Positions 13,171 through 23,305 of a DNA stretch of 64,000 nt are shown here, in pieces. Source of the DNA: Bacteroidales bacterium (GTDB lineage: Bacteria; Bacteroidota; Bacteroidia; Bacteroidales; Bacteroidaceae); contig SUXS01000002.1 of the NCBI GenBank assembly GCA_015060865.1, positions 101,882-165,881 of the forward strand. The letters run 5' to 3'. The notes below the pieces were generated by a model that saw only the letters and a program-made list of their open reading frames with translations, was not told the origin of the DNA and did not search any database. The position numbers and the translations under genes are program-made. The number at the start of each line of letters is the position of its first letter. Positions within the stretch are counted from its first letter, which is position 1.

Positions 13171-14292
13171 ATGGATAAACCGCAAATACGACTGACTGGC
13201 ATGACCCATCCTGACGACATCGATGAATTGCTTGCCGAAGGCGTCGACAATCCCTATGCTGACCTTGATGCATCGCTCGACGAGGAGGCATCGCTCTACG
13301 AGCACTTCCGTATCGTGGTGGACAGGGGGCAGGAGTTGCTGCGTATCGACAAGTTCCTCTTCGACCATCTGCCCCACGCCTCGCGTAACCGCATACAGAA
13401 GGCGGCTGAGGCAGGCTTCATCCATGTGAACGGCAGGGCCGTGAAGAGCAACTACCGCGTGAAACCCTGCGACATCATCACCATGATGATGGACCGCCCG
13501 CGTTACGAGAATGACATCACCCCCGAAGACATCCCCCTCGACATCGTATACGAAGACGACGATCTCATGGTCATCAACAAACCTGCTGGTATGGTCGTAC
13601 ACCCCGGCTGCGGCAACTATAGCGGCACGCTCGTCAATGCCATCGCCTGGCATCTGCGCGACAATCCCGACTACGACCCCAACGACCCCAGCGTAGGCCT
13701 CGTGCACCGCATCGACAAGGACACCTCGGGATTGCTCGTGGTGGCCAAGACCCCCGACGCCAAGACCTCGCTCGGCATGCAGTTCTTCAACAAGACCACC
13801 AAGCGCCACTACAACGCCCTCGTGTGGGGCTCCCTGAAGGACGACACTGGCACCATACGTAGCCAGATAGCCCGCAACCCGCACGATCGCTTGCAGATGG
13901 CCGTCTTCACTGACCCCACGATAGGCAAGCACGCCGTCACCCACTACCGCGTTTTGGAGCGCATAGGCTACGTCACCCTCGTGGAGTGTATCCTCGAGAC
14001 AGGGCGTACGCATCAGATACGTGTCCACATGAAGCACCTCGGGCACCCGCTCTTCAACGATGAGCGCTACGGAGGCAGCGAGATACTCAAGGGCACTACC
14101 TCGGGCACCTACCGCAAGTTTGTAGCCAACTGCTTCGACACCTGCCCGCGTCAGGCGCTGCATGCCCGCACACTCGGGTTCGTACATCCCCGTACCAAGC
14201 AGGAGATGTTCTTCACCTCTGAGCTCCCGATGGACATGACCTCCCTAATCGACCGCTGGCATACCTATGTGGCGGGAAAAATTGAAAACTAA
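13171..14292 (+). CDS. RluA/RluD-family pseudouridine synthase with S4 domain
   Basis: 373 aa; VHPGCGNYSGTLVNA, VHRIDKDTSGLLVVAKT, TGRTHQIRVHMKHLGHPLFND. Confidence 0.95.
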   Translation: MDKPQIRLTGMTHPDDIDELLAEGVDNPYADLDASLDEEASLYEHFRIVVDRGQELLRIDKFLFDHLPHASRNRIQKAAEAGFIHVNGRAVKSNYRVKPCDIITMMMDRPRYENDITPEDIPLDIVYEDDDLMVINKPAGMVVHPGCGNYSGTLVNAIAWHLRDNPDYDPNDPSVGLVHRIDKDTSGLLVVAKTPDAKTSLGMQFFNKTTKRHYNALVWGSLKDDTGTIRSQIARNPHDRLQMAVFTDPTIGKHAVTHYRVLERIGYVTLVECILETGRTHQIRVHMKHLGHPLFNDERYGGSEILKGTTSGTYRKFVANCFDTCPRQALHARTLGFVHPRTKQEMFFTSELPMDMTSLIDRWHTYVAGKIEN

Positions 14293-14320
14293 CCCTCCGA
14301 ATGGCTCGCTAAGTACTGGA

Positions 14321-14369
14321 CTCTAAACACTAAACTCTAAACACTAAACTCTAAACATTAAACTCTAAA
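14321..14369 (+). repeat. Heptanucleotide tandem repeat (CWYTAAA)x7
   Basis: CTCTAAA CACTAAA CTCTAAA CACTAAA CTCTAAA CATTAAA CTCTAAA between RluA-like gene and ddl. Confidence 0.95.
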
Positions 14370-14378
14370 CTAAAGCAT

Positions 14379-15362
14379 ATGACCAAACGCACCATAGCCA
14401 TTGTCGCAGGAGGCGACTCAGGCGAATATGAAGTATCGCTGCGCAGTGCAGCAGGCATCGACTCCTTCCTCGACAAGGAGCGCTACATCGTGTATACCGT
14501 AATAATCCGCGGCACCGACTGGCACGTGCAGTTACCCGATGGCACTACAGCACGCATCGACCGCAACGATTTCAGCTTCACCCACGAGGGTCATCACGTG
14601 ACTTTCGATTACGCCTACATCACCATCCATGGTACACCAGGCGAGAACGGACTCTTGGGTAGTTACTTCGAGCTTATCCGTATGCCTTACTCCACCTGTC
14701 CACCCCTCATCTCGGCCATGACATTCAACAAATTCGTGCTCAACCAATATCTGCGCAGCCTTGGCGTGCGCGTGGCCGAATCGCTCACCCTGCGCCGTCA
14801 GGATGTCATCACCGTGGATGATGTAGTGAAAGCAGTAGGACTTCCCTGCTTCGTGAAGCCTACCTGCGGAGGCTCCAGCTGCGCCACCACCAAGGTGAAG
14901 GCTCCCGAGGAGTTGCTCCCCGCCGTAGAGGCCGCCTTCGGTGAGGCCGACGAGGTGATGATAGAAGCCTTCATGCAGGGCACCGAGATTACCTGCGGAT
15001 GCTACAAGACGCGTACGAAGAGTGTCGTGTTCCCCATCACCGAGGTGGTGGCGAAGAATGAGTTTTTTGACTACGACGCCAAATACAACGGTCAGGTGGA
15101 GGAGATTACCCCTGCCCGCATCGACGAGAGCATTGCCGAGCGCGTACGTACGCTCACCTCGCTGCTCTACGACATCCTGCGCTGCCACGGCATCATCCGC
15201 ATCGACTACATCATCACCGAGGGCAACAAGCTCAACCTGCTGGAGATAAATACCACACCGGGCATGACGGCTACCAGCTTTATCCCCCAGCAGGTGCGTG
15301 CTGCAGGGCTCAACATCAAGGAGGTGCTCACGGAGATTATTGAGGAGAGTTTCATCGACTAA
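14379..15362 (+). CDS. ddl: D-alanine--D-alanine ligase
   Basis: 327 aa ATP-grasp; IHGTPGENGLLGSYFE, KPTCGGSSCATTKV, EINTTPGMTATSFIPQQ. Confidence 0.95.
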   Translation: MTKRTIAIVAGGDSGEYEVSLRSAAGIDSFLDKERYIVYTVIIRGTDWHVQLPDGTTARIDRNDFSFTHEGHHVTFDYAYITIHGTPGENGLLGSYFELIRMPYSTCPPLISAMTFNKFVLNQYLRSLGVRVAESLTLRRQDVITVDDVVKAVGLPCFVKPTCGGSSCATTKVKAPEELLPAVEAAFGEADEVMIEAFMQGTEITCGCYKTRTKSVVFPITEVVAKNEFFDYDAKYNGQVEEITPARIDESIAERVRTLTSLLYDILRCHGIIRIDYIITEGNKLNLLEINTTPGMTATSFIPQQVRAAGLNIKEVLTEIIEESFID

Positions 15363-15431
15363 CCCTTTGCCACACGTGGTGGCACTGTTTGTCATATACC
15401 CACTACGAGGGCACAACAAAGAATAAATTAA

Positions 15432-15465
15432 AAACATGGGTATGCGTCAATTGACACATACCCAT
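15432..15465 (-). terminator. Terminator hairpin for the sialidase gene
   Basis: Minus: GCATGGGTATGTGTCAATTGACGCATACCCATGTTTTT. Confidence 0.6.
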
Positions 15466-15503
15466 GCATTCTATTAGGCAGAAACGCCCCTCGATACGTT
15501 CAG

Positions 15504-18500
15504 TCAGTATAACACCTTAGTGCCATTGACAATGTAGAGTCCCTTCGAAGGATTTTCAACGCAACGTCCCGTAAGGTCATAGGCCATCGGATATGCTGAA
15601 TGTAAAGATTCCATCTCGGGAATTTCAATGACAGTAGCCTCCTCATCAATGCTGTAGGCACCGCCCGTGATTTCCTCTATAGTGAGTGGCACGTATACCA
15701 TACAGTAGCCGTTAGGTTCCTCTTCATAGAAGAAGCCGATGCGTCCGTCGGCCTGTACGGTCATGGTTGAGTATGCCGAGCCGCGATCAGTCACCAGCAG
15801 CCCCTTGGTCCAATTCTGTGCAAAGGTAGTGGGAGTATATGCTTTGCTATAGTTCATCTCCTTGTAGTAGATGGTTACCTTTTCGCGCTTGTCGCCTGTG
15901 GGCACAGACTGCAGCATAATATCACACTTTGCTCCATCGCTCTTGCGTATCACGGGTACCTTCATCAACTCTCCATTGCAGGCATTGGCTCCAAAAGCGA
16001 TGCCTCCCGTTTGATTATGGCTGGCTACTGAAGTTGCCCATTTTCCTTGTCCTGTGGCTATGTCGGTAAAGGTGAATATGTTGAAGTAGCGTCCGTAGCT
16101 CTTGCGGCTGCTTATCACAATGGTTCCGTCAGGGAGTTCTTCCACCTTGGCTTCGTCGCCTCCAGGTACGGCCACTCCACCGAGGGTGTGCCATGTGTCG
16201 CCAAAGTCGTCGGAGTATACCACATGGTTGTTGTGCGATACACCTCCATTATATGGCTCGCGCACAAGCAGAGCTGCATAGATACGGTAATATTGACTAC
16301 CTTCCTTCTTGAATATGCGCGACTGGAGTATGCGTCCCGAACCGTAGAACATGCTGTATGCCTCGGGCAGGATGGGTGTGTATCCCTCAATGTTCTCCAT
16401 GGCCATCTGCGACACTTCCATGAACATGGCCGTTAGGTTATGCGGTTCGTCCCAAGTGAGTCCTCCATCGTGGCTTTTCAACTTTGCCACGTAGTTATGG
16501 CTGGTAGCGGTACCTCCAGGAAAACTCTGCTTGCCTCCCACGCACATGATGAGCACCTCGTCGCTCTCGCGGTCAGCCACGATGGCCGCATCGCCGAAGG
16601 CATATTCAAACACGTTGTTCACCCAGGTACCGTTGACCTCGCGTCCCGAGCCAGTACCATTGACCACGAATTCCTCCTCAGTCCAATTCACATAGTCTTT
16701 AGAGCGGCGTATCTTGATATCCACCTCGGCAAATCCTACGTCGTTTCCGCCAGGGCGATGGTCGGTAACGGCCAGTACGGTCCCCTGCCTATTCACAGCG
16801 ATGGCCGGTATGCGATAGGGACGATTCATTACGGGATCGTTGGAGTAGAAAAGATATTGGTAAGCATTGTCAGTATCTACGCTGATGTTAACCGTAGCAT
16901 GATATCCCTCCTCGGGGAGTACCTGCTCAGGGATACCGGTTGCACCGTTAAAGTCGACTTCCCATCCATGATATACCGTAGCTGCCGTCATGCTGAAGGT
17001 AGCTCCTACGGGCAGGTAGTAATCCTGTTTGGTAAGCACGCTCTCTTTGGTCCACCGGCTGTTGCCTGTAGTTCCGTTCACGCTGATAGCCACCTCGGCA
17101 ATGCGAGTGTTGGTTTCATATCCGCCTTCAAGTGAGGTGTTGTAGGTAATGGTCAAGGGTTGCTGGTTGAGCAAGTTGAAGAGCCATGTGCTGCCCCCGT
17201 CTGCGGTGTTGTATAGTTTGATGTCGTGTCCGTTTCCTCCATGCATATTGAGGCTTTGCCCTGTAGCTCCTACCGGACAGATAGCAAAGCTACCCACCTG
17301 CTCCACGAGGGTGAGTGCTGTGGCCTCGGAAACTGGCGCCATGGTGGCTGCAGCATCACGATTGTTGCTTGCCAACTTCAGGCCCAGTTCAGTTCCAGCC
17401 ATGCGGCTATACATCTTGAACGACGATGCATCGCCCACAAGATACCAAATATCGTTTTCGCTGTAGGCGTTCACAGCACTGTTGATTGGTTTGCCGTTGT
17501 AGCTGCTACTTTCATTGAGGCGAATGGTATACTCTTTGCTACGATTGTTATAAATCTGTACGGGCACGAGGTCGGTCTCAGCGGTAGAGGCTGAAAATAT
17601 CAGCAGTGAGAACTTGGCATACACAGTTCTGTTTCCTGTAAGTTCAGCGATGGTGCAAGTCGTGCCCAACGGCTGGGTATAGGCGGCATCGCTATAGAAG
17701 CCGTCGAAACGGTAGGCCGTATGGTGCGACACCATATCCAGAGTGCTATCAGTCACTTTGGTACCCTCAACTAAAATGGTCGAAGTAGCAAACTCTTCAC
17801 CATTCCAACTGAAAAGCGGCTCGGCAGAAGAAAGGTTACTAACCACACTGAGGGTATAGCCCGTGATGTCAGATGTGGAAGTGAGGATATAATCAGAACA
17901 CCACGAACCATTGTTGACTGGCTGTCCGTATTGGTCGAATCGAGAACCGTCGGCTGCAAGCACCATATACTTTCCGCCTGATGAGGTGGGGTTGTATAGC
18001 GACTTGGCTTCAGAGCTCTTGTCTACGGCATCGTCCTTGAACTGGAAGCTATAGGGCGTGTCTGCCACGATGAGCCTTGGCCCATATGATAGGTATTTGC
18101 CTGTGCCGTTCTTGATATGCCAGGCGTCAGTTCCATTGGGGATGAGCTCCCATACGTAGCTGTCGTTGTCGAGCATGAACTCCGTGTTGTTGGCCAGTGT
18201 GCCGTTCTCGTTCACGTATAGGTAGCGGTTCACGTAAGTTCCGTCGGATTGTTTGGTGTGGGCGGCCAGATAGCATTTGCTACTCTCCGCTGGCTCGGGC
18301 AGTGTGTCTGGCTCATCGGTCACGAGGGTCACCAAATACTGACATCCAGCGTCTGTGCGGTCTGTACCGTTCTGGCCCGAACTCCAGTTGTAGACCTTGT
18401 ATCCTAGTCCTTGCTGTGTCTGGTTGAGCTGCACGGTGCCACTGCTCACGATAAACAGTCCAGCCGTATTTGCGTGGCTAAGCGTCCATCCGTTGGTAGG

Positions 18501-20300
18501 CTGTGTGGCCGAGGTCATTATTTGTGTGTTGTATGCCGCAGTCGGTGCCAGATACGAATTGTCATGCCGGTTTACGATATTGAGCTTTCCGTCGGTGCGT
18601 TCCACAAACTTCCACATGCCAGTGGCATAGTTATGCTTTTCTTCACCTATGACTCCAGTTCCTGTTCCTGTGCTAGTAAGATACCGGCTACCACGGTTGG
18701 GCGTACTCAATTGGTACCATACTTCGTTCTCCCCGGTACTGACGGTAGGTTGGTTCAACTTGGGCAGTAGAGCGTTGACAGCTGTCGAGAGTGCCTCCAC
18801 CTGAGAGGTAAACACATCAGTGCTTGAGGTGGAGTTCCGCAGAGCCATATAGGCTGCAGCAACCTGTGACTTCACATCGGCCATGTCGGCAGTCTTGTAA
18901 TAGCCCACGTCGTCGCCCTCAGGCAGTAGGGAAGCCTGCACGATGGCATTACCTAGCGCCGTGCGGTTTGTAAAGCGGGTATAGAGCGCCTCGGCTTCAG
19001 CGTCGGTGATGGCTGTTACGGCGGCATTGGCATCCAATGCCTTGATCTGTGCCTCTAATTTCTGGGCCACCTTCACGTATCCTTTGCCATAAAGGTAGTT
19101 GCCGGTAAATAGAGCTGTATTAGCAGTTCCTGCATCGGTCACAAAGTCTGTATAGATATCAAGATAATGAAGCTTGTCTGTAGTGTCCTCATCGGCGTAC
19201 GCCTTGAGTAAGGCATTGAAGGGAACCACACGCTCTGTATTTTTAGCGGCATTGCTCATGGGCTGCACGCTGGTCATTACCACTTCGGTAGTGGGAGACA
19301 ACTGCTGAATCTTCGCTACCGTAGCCTTGTAGTTGGCCAATATGGTAGCCAATTCAGTAGTTTGAAATACTACATCATCGACTCCTATGTGCAAATACAC
19401 CTGTGCAGGCGTTGCGCCATCATGGAAGATTGGCTCAATCATCTTACTCATGTTGGTCAGCGACATGCCTGCATATCCCCATCCGGTACCACGGCTCTTC
19501 ACACGAGAACTGCGGAGCAGTTCATGCCACTCGCCACCATGTACCATCTCATCACCGATGATGAGGATATCGTCATTCCCTATGGGCAACTTGCTGAATA
19601 TGGTGGCACGCATGCCGTGCGATGCTCCCAAACCACCATCCTGCTGTACCGCATCGGTATATACCGAAGAGCTATTTCCAGTCACATAGGGAGCAACCTT
19701 GTCACACCAAATCTTATAAGCATTGGCCGTAAGGTGTAGATTGTCATACGAGAGGCCATTGCTGTTGGTGGCCACGCCCTTGAGATCGTCCCATAGGTCG
19801 ATGTAAGTCACTCCCTTTGCCTTACACAGTGCTTCAAGCGCCGTGTTGGTGGCTTGCTGCAATGCTTGGTCGCGCTTTCCGCTAGGCAGTATGCTCTGTA
19901 TGTACAACTCGGTAGTGGGTGATACTGCCTGCAGGCGATCTACCATGAGCGCCACATTGGCAATTACATGCTCTGTAGTGTTGATGCCAGCAGTGCCGAG
20001 ATCGTTCGTTCCCAGCATCAAGAACACCTTCTTAGGTCTACCGGCAGCGATAGCCTCAATGTTGGCAAGGGCCTCATCGGTAACAGCACCAGACACACCA
20101 CGGTTTACCACGTTGTGGTCGCCAAAGGCTTCCCACCACTCGTGCATGTTGGTGATGCTATTACCTACGAATACTGTTTGCTCCGAGGTTACGGGTAATA
20201 CTTTGAATACATCGTACCGATGGTTACGAAACGGGGCATCGGCAAAGGTCGCGGCTACAGTGCAAAACAGTGCCGCAAGGAATGTCGAGACTCTCTTCAT
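15504..20300 (-). CDS. Giant secreted SGNH/GDSL + second SGNH-like + ricin-like + GH33 sialidase fusion with T9SS-like tail
   Basis: ~1598 aa from MKRVSTFLAALFCTVAATFA; FVGNSITNMHEWW, MLGTNDL, YDNLHLTANAY; sialidase YRIPAIAVNRQGTVLAVTDHR; Asp-boxes SHDGGLTWDEP, SDDFGDTWHTL; C-term YDLTGRCVENPSKGLYIVNG. Confidence 0.9.
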   Translation of the reverse strand: MKRVSTFLAALFCTVAATFADAPFRNHRYDVFKVLPVTSEQTVFVGNSITNMHEWWEAFGDHNVVNRGVSGAVTDEALANIEAIAAGRPKKVFLMLGTNDLGTAGINTTEHVIANVALMVDRLQAVSPTTELYIQSILPSGKRDQALQQATNTALEALCKAKGVTYIDLWDDLKGVATNSNGLSYDNLHLTANAYKIWCDKVAPYVTGNSSSVYTDAVQQDGGLGASHGMRATIFSKLPIGNDDILIIGDEMVHGGEWHELLRSSRVKSRGTGWGYAGMSLTNMSKMIEPIFHDGATPAQVYLHIGVDDVVFQTTELATILANYKATVAKIQQLSPTTEVVMTSVQPMSNAAKNTERVVPFNALLKAYADEDTTDKLHYLDIYTDFVTDAGTANTALFTGNYLYGKGYVKVAQKLEAQIKALDANAAVTAITDAEAEALYTRFTNRTALGNAIVQASLLPEGDDVGYYKTADMADVKSQVAAAYMALRNSTSSTDVFTSQVEALSTAVNALLPKLNQPTVSTGENEVWYQLSTPNRGSRYLTSTGTGTGVIGEEKHNYATGMWKFVERTDGKLNIVNRHDNSYLAPTAAYNTQIMTSATQPTNGWTLSHANTAGLFIVSSGTVQLNQTQQGLGYKVYNWSSGQNGTDRTDAGCQYLVTLVTDEPDTLPEPAESSKCYLAAHTKQSDGTYVNRYLYVNENGTLANNTEFMLDNDSYVWELIPNGTDAWHIKNGTGKYLSYGPRLIVADTPYSFQFKDDAVDKSSEAKSLYNPTSSGGKYMVLAADGSRFDQYGQPVNNGSWCSDYILTSTSDITGYTLSVVSNLSSAEPLFSWNGEEFATSTILVEGTKVTDSTLDMVSHHTAYRFDGFYSDAAYTQPLGTTCTIAELTGNRTVYAKFSLLIFSASTAETDLVPVQIYNNRSKEYTIRLNESSSYNGKPINSAVNAYSENDIWYLVGDASSFKMYSRMAGTELGLKLASNNRDAAATMAPVSEATALTLVEQVGSFAICPVGATGQSLNMHGGNGHDIKLYNTADGGSTWLFNLLNQQPLTITYNTSLEGGYETNTRIAEVAISVNGTTGNSRWTKESVLTKQDYYLPVGATFSMTAATVYHGWEVDFNGATGIPEQVLPEEGYHATVNISVDTDNAYQYLFYSNDPVMNRPYRIPAIAVNRQGTVLAVTDHRPGGNDVGFAEVDIKIRRSKDYVNWTEEEFVVNGTGSGREVNGTWVNNVFEYAFGDAAIVADRESDEVLIMCVGGKQSFPGGTATSHNYVAKLKSHDGGLTWDEPHNLTAMFMEVSQMAMENIEGYTPILPEAYSMFYGSGRILQSRIFKKEGSQYYRIYAALLVREPYNGGVSHNNHVVYSDDFGDTWHTLGGVAVPGGDEAKVEELPDGTIVISSRKSYGRYFNIFTFTDIATGQGKWATSVASHNQTGGIAFGANACNGELMKVPVIRKSDGAKCDIMLQSVPTGDKREKVTIYYKEMNYSKAYTPTTFAQNWTKGLLVTDRGSAYSTMTVQADGRIGFFYEEEPNGYCMVYVPLTIEEITGGAYSIDEEATVIEIPEMESLHSAYPMAYDLTGRCVENPSKGLYIVNGTKVLY

Positions 20301-20573
20301 GACAAATGTTTTTTCTAGGAGTTTGTACGTAAAATAGTTCATTCATGGTATTAAATTCGTTACAAAGATAAATAAACTCTCTCTTCTACTCTCTCATGCC
20401 ATGTTAAAGAACATTAACAGAGGGGACTATAAACCTATAGACCCCATCTATCAATACTCATCCCTCAGTCTCCACGAACTTTGAGAAACTGAGGGATGAA
20501 AGAATGAAATTCACAATATAAGCTTGACGAACTTGCCAATTAGCCAAGAATCAAGCCATTAGTATGACCTTCG

Positions 20574-22811
20574 TTATTTTCTAAAAAGGTTATCTTCTTC
20601 GGTGAGGTTATAGGTACGATCATCATTGATGGCCGACTGTGGAATTTTGTATACCCAAGTAGAGTCATCGGCCGCCACATTCAACTTATACCCTCCCAAA
20701 TGATTATTCCCTTCATAATTACGTTCTATACCTTTATTCAAACGTTTAAGATCGAAGTAGGCATGTCCTTCGCCAATAAGTTCAAGTCGACGTTGCAGAT
20801 AAACGTCATCAGCTGTTACCGAAGTTTTGCCCCAATTGCTATCTCTCCGTTCCATTAAAAGAGCAAGCGTTGACGCAGCCTCATTGCCAAGAGACAGGCG
20901 TGCCAAAGCTTCAGCCTCGATAAGCACCATTTCTGCAGCGCGCATATAGATATAGTCTTGTGTCCAGTCCTCTTTCCAACCGAATTTTAGAATGGCGTAG
21001 GGGTATTGCCAAGCTGATGCTTCAGATGAGGCAGCCGCCGTTGATTTTGTATAGCCATTAGCGTCACGGTACCAATAGGAACGACGGCAGTCAGTAGCAG
21101 ACATCTGCTCAAACAAGCGGGCATCTACCCCACGACCTGTATACATGAGGCCTGAATAGCCTGGCGAGAGATTAGAGATATGTGAGAAGAACGATGCAAA
21201 CCCGGTATGCGTATCTGATGCATGATCAAATCCCCACATCCATTCTTCATTGTTAATATCCATGAACCCGTCGCGAATACCATTTGTTTCAGTATTTCCA
21301 TCCATCAAGCGATAGGTATTGCGTGCAGCGTTAGCCATTGTCGCTGCTTTCTGCCAATCCTGTGCCAAAAGATAGTAGCGTGCTGCAATGCCCTGAGCCA
21401 CGGTGACGTCAATAAAATTCTTTGAAGGACGTACCTTGCCATGCAATAGTTCAATGGCGCGGGTAATGTCGGCCTCAATCTGTGCCATCACCTCACCTAC
21501 CGTGTTGCGTCCTTTGAAATACTCTATCTGCTCAGAAGACATACCGGCCTGCTCGGTTTCGGCATAAAGTATAGGAACACCTGGCAACAACTCGTTAATT
21601 CCATTTTCCGTAGTCGGATCCTGGAAGAGCTGTATCAGATACAGATAGGCCATGGCACGGTAAGCATATGCATTACCCAATACAAATTCCTCATTGCCGA
21701 CCAGTTCTTTCACTTGAGCAATTAGGTCGATAGTAGTATTCGCTCCAACTACAATTTTGTAATAAGTATCCCAAAGGTGCTTATTACGACGATAGCCTGC
21801 TCCGTTGTTAGTGTGTTCATAATCCCAACTAAACCACTGAGTATAAACATTAAACATCATCATATCCTCCGCCATCATATCCGTAGCATGCAATGTCGAC
21901 ATATGCGAAAATGCATCATGGTCAGTAGCCTCCAGCATCCCGGTTTGAATGGCACGCAGGGGGGTCAAAGAGGTCTCATCCGTCAGTCCCTTTTGGGTAA
22001 CGGTGAGTACAGCAGTTTCTCCATTAGCCTCAAAGATGATATTGCCTGTGCGGTCATTGGGAGTGCGGTTTTCCGCAAAGCTGAAGCGGGCATAGGTCTC
22101 GCGATCCTGTCCTGCCAGCTGAGCGCTCTCTACGTTCAATATGTCTTCAAACTTGCAATGGTCATCGCCATCTACCTTATGGATCAACTTCATCCATTTG
22201 GGATAGGTCAAGATGTTTACGCCATGGTTCGGATAAGCTACAGCATTGTATATGGTGTCGTTCCAAGCCAGCACTACAGTCTTGTTGGTAATCGGCACTT
22301 CGTAATTCCCCCAGAAGTGTTCGTTTGACAATGTCAACATATAGGGGTGCTGCATTACCACAAAATCCTTAGTTAGTCCGCCTTTCCTTGATGTAGCTTT
22401 CACTTTGCCATAGCGGGGTTGATCACTGGTATTAGCCGCAGCATATACAACGAAATAATCACTGTACATGCCGTCGCCCTGCACATTGGCTTTATTTTCT
22501 TTCCTTACAAGCAGCCAGTCTTTGTCTACCGACAAATCACATTCTACATTATAGAACAGATATCCCACGTCCCACGAACGTCCCGAGCCGGCCGATAGAT
22601 GTATCGTATCAGAAGCACTCCAGGTTGCTTCCATATAGAGTTGTTTTATAAACTCCACCTTGGTGTCTTCCTTAATTTCAATCTGCTCATGCCCTCCATC
22701 TTTGTAGAACAGATGTAGGTTCTCTTGCGCCATGACTTCGGTAGTCATAGCTCCGCCCAAAAGAAGAAGGGCGGCTAAGCGCATAGCTTTGTTATATAGA
22801 GATGTTCTCAT
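20574..22811 (-). CDS. SusD/RagB-family outer membrane protein with N-terminal BACON-like domains
   Basis: 745 aa; C-terminal YIYMRAAEMVLIEAEALARLS...RRLELIGEGHAYFDLKRLNKGI (SusD); N-terminal BACON-like strands ...TVLAWNDTIYNAVAYPNHGVNILTYPKWM...AVLTVTQKG. Confidence 0.85.
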   Translation of the reverse strand: MRTSLYNKAMRLAALLLLGGAMTTEVMAQENLHLFYKDGGHEQIEIKEDTKVEFIKQLYMEATWSASDTIHLSAGSGRSWDVGYLFYNVECDLSVDKDWLLVRKENKANVQGDGMYSDYFVVYAAANTSDQPRYGKVKATSRKGGLTKDFVVMQHPYMLTLSNEHFWGNYEVPITNKTVVLAWNDTIYNAVAYPNHGVNILTYPKWMKLIHKVDGDDHCKFEDILNVESAQLAGQDRETYARFSFAENRTPNDRTGNIIFEANGETAVLTVTQKGLTDETSLTPLRAIQTGMLEATDHDAFSHMSTLHATDMMAEDMMMFNVYTQWFSWDYEHTNNGAGYRRNKHLWDTYYKIVVGANTTIDLIAQVKELVGNEEFVLGNAYAYRAMAYLYLIQLFQDPTTENGINELLPGVPILYAETEQAGMSSEQIEYFKGRNTVGEVMAQIEADITRAIELLHGKVRPSKNFIDVTVAQGIAARYYLLAQDWQKAATMANAARNTYRLMDGNTETNGIRDGFMDINNEEWMWGFDHASDTHTGFASFFSHISNLSPGYSGLMYTGRGVDARLFEQMSATDCRRSYWYRDANGYTKSTAAASSEASAWQYPYAILKFGWKEDWTQDYIYMRAAEMVLIEAEALARLSLGNEAASTLALLMERRDSNWGKTSVTADDVYLQRRLELIGEGHAYFDLKRLNKGIERNYEGNNHLGGYKLNVAADDSTWVYKIPQSAINDDRTYNLTEEDNLFRK

Positions 22812-23293
22812 TTCTTTATGATTTTAGCGTTCAACTCCATGTTATAGCTCACGATGTAGAGGCCATTGGGCAGGTTGGCTACACTGACAGATGTGCCTTT
22901 GGCGCTTTTTGCAAGTTTTCCTTCGCTGGTGAAGATGTGGATTTTCCCCTCATCCTTTACGTTGATTACGTGCACTGTATGCGCTGTGGCATCATACACA
23001 ATGCTAGCCTTACCGCCCTGTTTCACGTCTTCTATATTAGTGAAGTCTTTGGCAAAGCCCAGCAAGTAGATTTCGTCAATATCAAAGATCAGCATATCAC
23101 CCGACTGACGAACAAAATGGATGTTGTCACCATTGTTTGCTCCATAGCTATCGAAGACCATCTTCACCAGCTTGTCGTTCCCGAATTCTAAGTTTTCTTT
23201 GTTTTCTCCATGCTTTACGAGCACTTGCGCCTGCATACCTGTAGCAGCAAGCAGCAGTATCATAGTAAGTAGTATATTGCGTTTCATAATCAT
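22808..23293 (-). CDS. Small secreted protein with T9SS-like C-terminal sorting domain
   Basis: 161 aa; signal peptide; GLYIVSYNMELNAKIIKK tail; ATGA 4-nt overlap with SusD gene. Confidence 0.7.
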   Translation of the reverse strand: MIMKRNILLTMILLLAATGMQAQVLVKHGENKENLEFGNDKLVKMVFDSYGANNGDNIHFVRQSGDMLIFDIDEIYLLGFAKDFTNIEDVKQGGKASIVYDATAHTVHVINVKDEGKIHIFTSEGKLAKSAKGTSVSVANLPNGLYIVSYNMELNAKIIKK

Positions 23294-23305
23294 GTCTTCT
23301 ATTCT

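Noticed and set aside
13042-14187. 381-aa minus-strand ORF (and 14532..15437 minus)
   Set aside because: Antisense to RluA-like and Ddl genes with strong family motifs
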